Shown one piece after another: positions 1 to 5,218 of a DNA stretch of 14,623 bases. The position numbers and the translations under genes were made by a program. The notes under the pieces are model-generated. The model was not told where the DNA came from. It searched no databases and saw only the letters and a program-made list of their open reading frames with translations. The stretch is from Eubacterium sp. CAG:786 (GTDB taxonomy: Bacteria; Bacillota; Clostridia; Oscillospirales; Ruminococcaceae), in assembly GCA_000432175.1 (NCBI GenBank), contig HF989503.1, forward strand, positions 41,121 to 55,743. Reading direction: 5' to 3'. Within the stretch, counting starts at the first letter, position 1. Each line of letters opens with the position of its first letter.

Positions 1-2208
1 GAGACCGCTCTCCAGAAGGAATTCGCATTCGATTCCTGGAGAAGAGGTACCATCAAGAACTCCGGCTGGCAGTTTGATGGTAAGAACTTCGCTTATGGCC
101 TGATCTACAACTACGTTGCTTCTGCTAACACCACTATCAACGCTAAGTATGAGATTCTCGACCAGATCAAGGAGCTCAACACCACAACACAGACTGATAT
201 CGTTGACGCTTACAACGACTGCGTTCTGGCTACATCTGTTCTCAACGGCTTCACCGCTGACGACACCAACAGAGCTACAAAGGCTAACGTTAAGACCCTG
301 ATGAACACCTACCACGGCAGACTGGTTTATGATTACAACACCACTGCTGCTGTAGATCTGTACGCAGAGATCGTTAAGAAGGTTGGCAAGACCAATGTTC
401 ACAATAAGATCGGCGACAACTACTCTTACACAATCGATAAGAAGAAGGCTGCTCTTGCTTCCACCGATTCCGATATCTGGTATGTAACTGGCAGTGGTAA
501 GCTGAACTCTGCTGAGCTGACTATCAAGTCTGACAAGAAGTTCTACATCGCTCTCGACGCTGACGGATTTGCTCTGGGTGCATCCCTGAACGACTCCAAG
601 ACCGAGACACAGCTCCTCTCTGAGGCTGTTGCTTCTAATGGCGTTGCTGCTGGCAAGAAGATGTACTACACAACCGTGGCTGGCGTAGTTAAGAATGACG
701 ATGGCAAGGTTATAAAGACTGTTGACGCTGGTACTCTGGTTCGCGAAGAGGATTGGGGCTACTGCATCGATGGTACATGGGAGACTGTAATAACTGATGC
801 TGGCGCTGTATCTGTTGAGCCCGCTATGTCCGGCTTCGCAGGCGCAACAAGCTTCAAGCTTGTAAACGCAGGCACAACTGTTGACCTGACCTCTTATGTA
901 GATGTAACTGCTGCTGACCTGGCTGCTAACGAGAAGCCCTCTTCTCTCAACAACCGCGTAGGCAATGGCTACTTCGAGGCTCTTGATGAGACTGAGAACT
1001 GGACAGCTCTGAAGGATGTAGCACACGTTAAGTCTGCTACATGGGACGATGATGGCGAGATCATCAACTCCTCTGGCGACACTGTACGTACATTCGTAAC
1101 TCTCGACAACGCATTCAAGGTTGCTGAAAGCTACCTCGACGCTAAGACCGATGACGATTACGCTGCTTCCGGCATCATCGTTGCTGGCAACGACAAGACT
1201 CTGGCTCTCGACACTATCAGCGCTCTGGACAACAAGACCCTGAAGGGTTCTTCCACTGAGTGGACACTGGTTTACAGAAACCTGAAGTACGCTCTGTCTG
1301 ATAAGTACGATTCTTCTACATGCAACCACACCAAGAAGAATGTTGAGGAGCTGATCGAAAAGGCATACGACCTGGCTGAAAAGACCGGTGACGCTGCTCT
1401 GTTCGAATACAACCACAACCAGCTGGTTGACGCTCGTCAGGATGCTCTTGACTGGGTAAAGGCTGCTAACAAGATCAAGACCTACAAGGACAACGTAACT
1501 TACGTTGAGGTTGGTTCTAGCAGCTTCATTGCTGATACAGTATATCACACTCTGGAGGGTTACTACAATACTCTCAATGCTGAGTATGCAAACTTCAAGT
1601 ACAGCTTCGGTGAGATCTATGATTACATCAACGAAGTTAAGACCATGATTGACGACGGTAAGCTGACAGCTACCGACGCTCTGGTTAAGAAGCTCGCTGA
1701 CGCTTCCTACTATCTCTCCACTGTTGAGAGCCTGGTAGTTGCTGATTCCACAACTCAGTATGGCACATACTCTTCTGAGTACACATTTGATGACAACGAT
1801 GCGTTCACTTCTGATCGTATGTTCCAGGAATTCAACCGCGTATTCACCTATGCTGATAACAACCCCGAAGGTTATGTATTCCAGTACAAGGCTGATACAT
1901 GGCTGAAGGTTAAGGGCGTTAAGGATTACTCCGGTAACCCCAACGTTAACTACTCTCACTTCCAGCTGAAGACCGCTTACGAGGATCTGATCCTTGAGGT
2001 TAAGGCACAGCTCGAGCCTGATGTAAAGATCGGCGATGTAAACAAGGACGGCAAGGTTGACGCTCTTGATGCAGCTAAGATTCTCATCGCAATCGCTGCT
2101 AACGAGACAATCGACGTTAAGCTTGGCGACTACAACGCTGATGGCGCTGTAAACGCACTTGACGCTGCTAAGATCCTGCAGGACGTTGCTGCTGGTGTCC
2201 TGAAGTAA
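1..2208 (+). CDS. Secreted dockerin-domain protein, 5' end missing
   Basis: The frame is open from base 1, so this is the C-terminal 735 residues of a longer protein whose start lies outside the window; the first in-window ATG (301) is internal. The last 60 residues (about 676-735) form a type I dockerin: two Ca-binding F-hand repeats, GDVNKDGKVDALDAAKIL and GDYNADGAVNALDAAKIL. In known cellulosomes dockerins plug into cohesins on scaffoldins or wall anchors. The upstream 670 residues are Asp/Thr/Tyr-rich and mix beta-rich stretches with helical ones (about residues 430-600). I recognise no catalytic glycosidase domain, so the function is unknown. The two dockerin repeats are near-identical in the recognition helix, a pattern that in other systems permits dual-orientation cohesin binding. 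Lysine is nearly always AAG and the codons look optimised, suggesting high expression. The neighbour downstream carries a cohesin-like domain. Confidence 0.9.
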   Translation, partial: ETALQKEFAFDSWRRGTIKNSGWQFDGKNFAYGLIYNYVASANTTINAKYEILDQIKELNTTTQTDIVDAYNDCVLATSVLNGFTADDTNRATKANVKTLMNTYHGRLVYDYNTTAAVDLYAEIVKKVGKTNVHNKIGDNYSYTIDKKKAALASTDSDIWYVTGSGKLNSAELTIKSDKKFYIALDADGFALGASLNDSKTETQLLSEAVASNGVAAGKKMYYTTVAGVVKNDDGKVIKTVDAGTLVREEDWGYCIDGTWETVITDAGAVSVEPAMSGFAGATSFKLVNAGTTVDLTSYVDVTAADLAANEKPSSLNNRVGNGYFEALDETENWTALKDVAHVKSATWDDDGEIINSSGDTVRTFVTLDNAFKVAESYLDAKTDDDYAASGIIVAGNDKTLALDTISALDNKTLKGSSTEWTLVYRNLKYALSDKYDSSTCNHTKKNVEELIEKAYDLAEKTGDAALFEYNHNQLVDARQDALDWVKAANKIKTYKDNVTYVEVGSSSFIADTVYHTLEGYYNTLNAEYANFKYSFGEIYDYINEVKTMIDDGKLTATDALVKKLADASYYLSTVESLVVADSTTQYGTYSSEYTFDDNDAFTSDRMFQEFNRVFTYADNNPEGYVFQYKADTWLKVKGVKDYSGNPNVNYSHFQLKTAYEDLILEVKAQLEPDVKIGDVNKDGKVDALDAAKILIAIAANETIDVKLGDYNADGAVNALDAAKILQDVAAGVLK

Positions 2209-2241
2209 TTCAGAAATCCAAAGTTCCTGTTTAATTAATTT

Positions 2242-2274
2242 GTTCCTCCCGGGGCGCAAGCCCCGAGACGGAAC
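2242..2274 (+). promoter_or_regulatory. GC-rich intercistronic hairpin upstream of the anchored surface protein
   Basis: Inner stem CGGGGC (2250-2255) pairs with GCCCCG (2260-2265) around a GCAA (GNRA) loop, and an outer stem GTTCC (2242-2246) pairs with GGAAC (2270-2274) across an internal loop. No T-run follows (TTATTA only), so it is a poor terminator and better read as an mRNA-processing, stabilising or partial-attenuation element. TTCCTCC (2243-2249) is also the exact complement of the downstream ribosome site GGAGGAA (2301-2307), so an alternative fold could mask that site. The gap (2209-2313) holds no clear promoter. Confidence 0.5.
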
Positions 2275-2313
2275 TTATTAAATAAGCTATAAAATAATAT
2301 GGAGGAAAACTAT

Positions 2314-2976
2314 ATGAAGAAGATTTTATCTCTTGGCGCTGCTGCTGCAGTTCTGTCCCTGACAGCTGCTGTTGCATCCGCTGCTGTTGCTCCCGCATTC
2401 TCCACCGACGCTCCTGTAGCTGGTGAGACTGTAACTGTTGAGATCACTGCTAACGGCATGACTCAGCCTGCAACTACTTTCACTGTAAAGGCATCTGAGA
2501 ACCTGACACTGGTTGATTCCAAGACCTACTCTGATTCCGCAGTATTCAACACTGACACCATGATCTATGCTTGGGCTGGTATCAATGCTCCTGCTGACGG
2601 CACAGCTCTCCTGACCCTGACCTACACTGTTAACGCAGCTGCTGACGAGGAGATCTCCGTATCTCTGGTTCCTGCTGACAACATGCTCGACATCAGCGCT
2701 GATGCTGTTACTGCAACTGTAGTAGCTAAGACTGATGACGTTCAGGATTCGACTGTTGACACTGTTGATACAGTTGACACTGTTGACACTACTGATGAGG
2801 GCGGTCTGACAACTGTTGATACAGCTGACACTGCTGATACAGCTGACACTGCTGATGCAGGCAAGGATGACAACAAGGGCGACAACAAGGGCAACCCTGA
2901 CACTGGCGTAGCTCTGGCTGTAGTTCCTGCTGTTCTGGCTGGCGCTGCAATCGTAGTTGCTAAGAAGAGAAAGTAA
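2314..2976 (+). CDS. Sortase-anchored surface protein with a cohesin-like domain
   Basis: This 220-residue protein starts at ATG 2314, 7-8 nt after GGAGGA (2301-2306); the ATG at 2299 overlaps that ribosome site and would put five polar residues before the signal peptide. The signal peptide is residues 1-23 (ASA cleavage). Residues about 27-140 form one beta-rich domain whose pattern (AGETVTVEITANG, LTLVDSKTYSD, ALLTLTYTV) resembles a cohesin or related beta-sandwich, though it is somewhat short. A Thr-(Val/Ala)-Asp linker (147-181) follows, then NPDTG (194-198), a hydrophobic stretch and KKRK: a cell-wall sorting signal. The layout of one cohesin, a linker and a sorting signal matches the single-cohesin anchors known from Ruminococcus flavefaciens (ScaE type), and the neighbour carries a dockerin. 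The wall-anchor call is firm; the cohesin call is by pattern only and the domain could be another beta-sandwich. Confidence 0.85.
   Translation: MKKILSLGAAAAVLSLTAAVASAAVAPAFSTDAPVAGETVTVEITANGMTQPATTFTVKASENLTLVDSKTYSDSAVFNTDTMIYAWAGINAPADGTALLTLTYTVNAAADEEISVSLVPADNMLDISADAVTATVVAKTDDVQDSTVDTVDTVDTVDTTDEGGLTTVDTADTADTADTADAGKDDNKGDNKGNPDTGVALAVVPAVLAGAAIVVAKKRK
2752..2856 (+). repeat. In-frame Thr-(Val/Ala)-Asp repeat linker
   Basis: Nine-base (three-codon) repeats encode TVD x4, a short break, then TVD and TAD x4. Synonymous Asp and Thr codons alternate so that an 18-base unit (ACA GCT GAC ACT GCT GAT) is exactly duplicated at 2821-2838 and 2839-2856. The linker separates the surface domain from the sorting signal. 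Its copy number could vary by slippage in whole codons. Confidence 0.85.
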
Positions 2977-3019
2977 TTAGCAAACGCTGATCACTTCTAG
3001 TCTTCTGACTTAAACATTG

Positions 3020-3047
3020 AGCCCACTCCGAAAGGGGTGGGCTTTTT
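3020..3047 (+). terminator. Rho-independent terminator
   Basis: A 10-bp stem (3020-3029 with 3034-3043, one T-G pair) closes on a GAAA loop and ends in five Ts (3043-3047). It lies 43 bases after the stop of the anchored surface protein and separates that transcription unit from the ABC locus. Confidence 0.93.
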
Positions 3048-3118
3048 GCGTTATGTGGATTTTTGTATTAATACGCCCTTTCATAGGACATTTGTTCGAT
3101 TTGTGAATTATAACTAAA

Positions 3119-3144
3119 CCAGTCGAAATATGAAGTTCGGCTGG
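3119..3144. other. Intergenic hairpin of unknown role
   Basis: CCAGTCGAA (3119-3127) pairs with TTCGGCTGG (3136-3144), giving nine base pairs including one T-G, with an 8-nt loop. CTTTA follows on the plus strand and CTGGTTTAG reads out on the minus strand, so T-tracts are weak either way. It may be a back-up terminator 70 bases beyond the main one, or an unrelated structured remnant. Confidence 0.4.
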
Positions 3145-3283
3145 CTTTATAGTGGAATTATATGGGTGGTTTATTTTAATAAAGTTTTGCAAAAGAATTT
3201 GTGCACTATGACGAACAGATTGATTGTGACGTGCAATCATCTGAAAATTACTTAATTCTAAAGTAACAAGTTAAATAGCGTTA

Positions 3284-3336
3284 ACAATATATAGATTGCA
3301 ATTGGCGGAAAATGCAAACAGAACACAATATATAGA
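3284..3336. repeat. 12-base direct repeats upstream of the ABC operon promoter
   Basis: ACAATATATAGA occurs at 3284-3295 and again at 3325-3336. The copies start 41 bp apart, about four helical turns, so both face the same side of the DNA. They sit about 90-140 bp upstream of the -35 box, a plausible place for activator binding. The sequence is AT-rich, so chance is possible. Confidence 0.5.
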
Positions 3337-3409
3337 ATGGAAAGGTTTTGAAACTAAGGGTTCAGAACTGAAACGGTTGACCTTCGCAATTTATATAAAG
3401 TGACTAAAA

Positions 3410-3444
3410 AAATTCAAATCTTATTGACATTGACGGTTGAATTT
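3410..3444. promoter_or_regulatory. Candidate operator dyad spanning the -35 box
   Basis: AAATTCAA (3410-3417) and TTGAATTT (3437-3444) are exact inverted repeats that bracket the -35 hexamer and reach into the -10 spacer. A protein bound here would block RNA polymerase. The half-sites are short and AT-rich, so this is a candidate only. Confidence 0.3.
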
Positions 3445-3452
3445 GATATAAT
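3424..3452 (+). promoter_or_regulatory. Consensus housekeeping promoter of the ABC operon
   Basis: TTGACA (3424-3429), a 17-bp spacer, and TATAAT (3447-3452) preceded by an extended -10 TG (3444-3445). All twelve hexamer bases match the vegetative sigma factor consensus. Initiation is expected near 3459, leaving a leader of about 70 nt before the first ATPase gene. No other strong promoter is seen up to the window end, so it likely drives all eight downstream genes. A promoter this strong usually needs repression, and dyads lie on both sides of it. Confidence 0.88.
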
Positions 3453-3487
3453 TAATAGGGTATTTATGATGGCAGTGTTATAGAAAA

Positions 3488-3511
3488 GTGTAAATTTCGT
3501 CGAATTCACAC
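3488..3511 (+). promoter_or_regulatory. Dyad / hairpin in the operon leader
   Basis: GTGTAAATT (3488-3496) and AATTCACAC (3503-3511) are inverted repeats matching at 8 of 9 positions around a 6-nt centre. As RNA this is a hairpin ending 6 nt before the GAGGGGA ribosome site (3518-3524). As DNA it is a 24-bp near-palindrome about 30-50 bp after the start site, typical of a repressor operator. The sequence cannot decide between the two. Confidence 0.45.
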
Positions 3512-3528
3512 AGACATGAGGGGAAGAT

Positions 3529-4251
3529 ATGAAACATATTATTGACGCCAGAAACGTTTGTAGGGATTTTCAAATCGGGGACGGAAGCACGGTTCATGCA
3601 CTGAAGGGGATAAACCTGCAGATCGAGCCGAATCACCTTTCCGTACTGAGAGGCAGATCCGGTTCCGGCAAAACTACTCTTATAAACATTCTGGGCGCCC
3701 TGGACAGACCCACTTCCGGTGAGGTGCTGTTTCTGGATAACGACATCACAAAGCTTGCGGACAAGGATCGGGATAAGCTCCGCAGAGTTGATATGGCGTT
3801 CGTGTTCCAGTCGGTTGCGCTGATCTCAACGATGACCGCGTTCGAGAACGTGGAATTCGCGCTGAGGCTGACAAATCTCCCGTACAAGGAGAGGGTCGAG
3901 CGTGCAAAACAGAGCCTGGTTCAGGTCGGGCTAGAAAAAAGAATGAACCACCGTCCGGGCGAAATGTCCGGCGGCGAGCAGCAGAGAGTAGCTATCGCAC
4001 GTGCGATCTCGCATTCCCCGAAAATCATTTTCGCTGATGAACCTACCGCAGAACTGGACTCACCGACCGCAATGGCAGTGATGAAGCTGTTTCAGGACAT
4101 AGTTCATCAGAACGACCTTACCATAGTGATGACTACGCATGACACGGCGATGATGGAAATGGCTGATATCGTTTACACGCTGGAGGACGGCGTGATTTCC
4201 GACGTTATGGACAATTCCGCAAAAACGCCGGGGGAGGGCGCCGATGCCTAA
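3529..4251 (+). CDS. ABC transporter ATPase, LolD/MacB-like
   Basis: This is a 240-residue cytoplasmic ATP-binding subunit. Walker A is GRSGSGKT (42-49), the Q-loop is Q94, the signature is MSGGEQQRVA (146-155), Walker B is IIFADE (166-171) and the H-loop is H204; all are intact, so it should hydrolyse ATP. The length and the MSGGEQQRVAIARA pattern fit the LolD/MacB/FtsE family that normally partners FtsX-type permeases. It lacks the roughly 120-residue C-terminal TOBE domain of MalK-type sugar ATPases. A GAGGGGA ribosome site (3518-3524) precedes ATG 3529. It is first in the operon and overlaps the second ATPase gene by 8 nt. Lysine codons are about evenly AAA and AAG, unlike the AAG-only surface genes, suggesting lower expression. 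No FtsX permease is present; the nearby permeases are MalF/MalG-like. Confidence 0.95.
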   Translation: MKHIIDARNVCRDFQIGDGSTVHALKGINLQIEPNHLSVLRGRSGSGKTTLINILGALDRPTSGEVLFLDNDITKLADKDRDKLRRVDMAFVFQSVALISTMTAFENVEFALRLTNLPYKERVERAKQSLVQVGLEKRMNHRPGEMSGGEQQRVAIARAISHSPKIIFADEPTAELDSPTAMAVMKLFQDIVHQNDLTIVMTTHDTAMMEMADIVYTLEDGVISDVMDNSAKTPGEGADA

Positions 4252-5158
4252 AAAGGTGATGCTTGCGCCTCCTGAAAACATCATGGTGCAGGCAGAAAAT
4301 CTAGTAAAGATCTACAAATCCAAAGATGTCGAAGTAATGGCGCTGCAGGGGCTTGACCTCACGGTCGAGCGCGGCGAGCTGATGGGTCTGATAGGTTCCA
4401 GCGGAAGCGGCAAATCCACGCTGCTCAACATGCTGGGCGGACTTGACCGGCCATCGGCTGGCAGTCTTTATGTAGACGGCGTGGACCTGCTGAAGTTCAC
4501 GGAAAAGGATTTCATAGAGTACAAGCGGAAAACGGTCGGTTTCGTGTGGCAGAACAACGCCCGCAACCTCATACCGTACCTCACCGCAAAGCAGAACGTT
4601 GAGATGCCGATGCTTCTTTCCGGGTATTCCGGCAGGGAGCAGAGGGCGAACGAACTGCTCGACATGGTGGGGCTTTCCCACAGAAAGAACAGCAGGCTGG
4701 ACCAGATGTCCGGAGGCGAACAGCAGAGGGTAGCGATAGCCATAGCGCTTGCGAATAACCCCAAACTACTGCTTGCCGACGAGCCGACCGGTTCGGTGGA
4801 CACTGCAACATCAAAGCTTATTTTGGACGTGTTCAGGGAACTGAACCGCGCCATGGGCGTTACCATAATAATAGTAACGCATGATACAAAATTGTCGGCG
4901 CAGATAGACCGCGTAGTCGCCATCAGAGATGGCAAGACTTCTACGGAACTTGTGCGCAGAACGGGCACGCTGAGGTCGTTCGGCGAACTTTCGGAAGAGC
5001 AGTCAGCCCATGAGGAACTGACGGTTCTCGACCGCGCCGGAAGACTGCAGATACCCAAGGAGTACCTTGAAGAACTCGGGCTGAAGGGCGGCGACAAGGT
5101 CCGCGTGGAACTCGAGGAGGGCAGGATCTCCATTTACCCGCGTGGGTACACAAAGTAA
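4244..5158 (+). CDS. ABC ATPase fused to an AbrB/SpoVT-like domain
   Basis: This 304-residue protein starts at ATG 4244, inside the last codons of the previous ATPase gene, with GGGAGGG (4231-4237) as ribosome site; the overlap implies coupled, matched synthesis. The ATPase core is complete: Walker A GSSGSGKS (51-58), Q103, signature MSGGEQQRVA (155-164), Walker B LLLADE (175-180), H213. After a charged linker (about 235-258), residues 260-299 read LTVLDRAGRLQIPKEYLEELGLKGGDKVRVE and on, split here at GRLQIP..LGLKGGDKV..GRISIYP. That is the pattern of the AbrB/MazE/SpoVT swapped-hairpin domain, normally an obligate dimer that binds AT-rich DNA. It occupies the place where MalK-type ATPases carry TOBE. 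It may dimerise the ATPases or tie transport to transcription. The ATPase is certain, the AbrB-like assignment is likely, and its role is inference. Confidence 0.93.
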   Translation: MPKKVMLAPPENIMVQAENLVKIYKSKDVEVMALQGLDLTVERGELMGLIGSSGSGKSTLLNMLGGLDRPSAGSLYVDGVDLLKFTEKDFIEYKRKTVGFVWQNNARNLIPYLTAKQNVEMPMLLSGYSGREQRANELLDMVGLSHRKNSRLDQMSGGEQQRVAIAIALANNPKLLLADEPTGSVDTATSKLILDVFRELNRAMGVTIIIVTHDTKLSAQIDRVVAIRDGKTSTELVRRTGTLRSFGELSEEQSAHEELTVLDRAGRLQIPKEYLEELGLKGGDKVRVELEEGRISIYPRGYTK

Positions 5159-5161
5159 ACG

Positions 5162-5181
5162 ATCGGGAGGGAGAACCCGAT
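5162..5181 (+). promoter_or_regulatory. Intercistronic hairpin before the solute-binding protein gene
   Basis: ATCGGG (5162-5167) pairs with CCCGAT (5176-5181) around an 8-nt loop, starting 3 nt after the ATPase stop. A weaker TGCT-GCAA-AGCA hairpin followed by TTTTT (5183-5199) comes next, which could give a little early termination or a 3' end. The ribosome site AGGAAAGG (5200-5207) follows. Confidence 0.4.
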
Positions 5182-5218
5182 TTGCTGCAAAGCATTTTTA
5201 GGAAAGGTGGATTACACT

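Larger units (their letters stand above)
3048..3423. other. AT-rich intergenic control region, no gene seen
   Basis: I see no convincing coding sequence on either strand. The visible structure is a hairpin at 3119-3144, a 12-base direct repeat at 3284-3295 and 3325-3336, an ACGGTTGA direct repeat at 3373-3380 and 3433-3440 (the second copy inside the promoter), and a small TTCAG/CTGAA dyad near 3361-3372. Base composition is clearly more AT-rich than the flanking genes, as expected for a promoter region with regulator sites. Confidence 0.6.

Noticed and set aside
116..301. Short plus-strand open frame with a Ser/Thr/Leu-rich product
   Set aside because: It lies out of frame inside the dockerin protein, which is open from base 1 in its own frame.
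2242..2280. Intrinsic terminator after the dockerin gene
   Set aside because: The stem is strong but only TTATTA follows; without a T-run I treat it as an intercistronic element with at most partial termination.
2752..2856. CRISPR-like or other non-coding repeat array
   Set aside because: The repeats are in frame, lack spacers and encode a surface-protein linker.
3010..3240. 76-codon minus-strand open frame in the intergenic region
   Set aside because: It has no ribosome site, runs through the terminator and shows no recognisable protein pattern.
3377..3399. Second promoter (TTGACC with TATAAA)
   Set aside because: The spacer is only 11 bp, far too short for the housekeeping sigma factor.
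5183..5199. Terminator before the binding-protein gene
   Set aside because: The stem is only 4 bp despite five Ts, so it is too weak to end an operon transcript.
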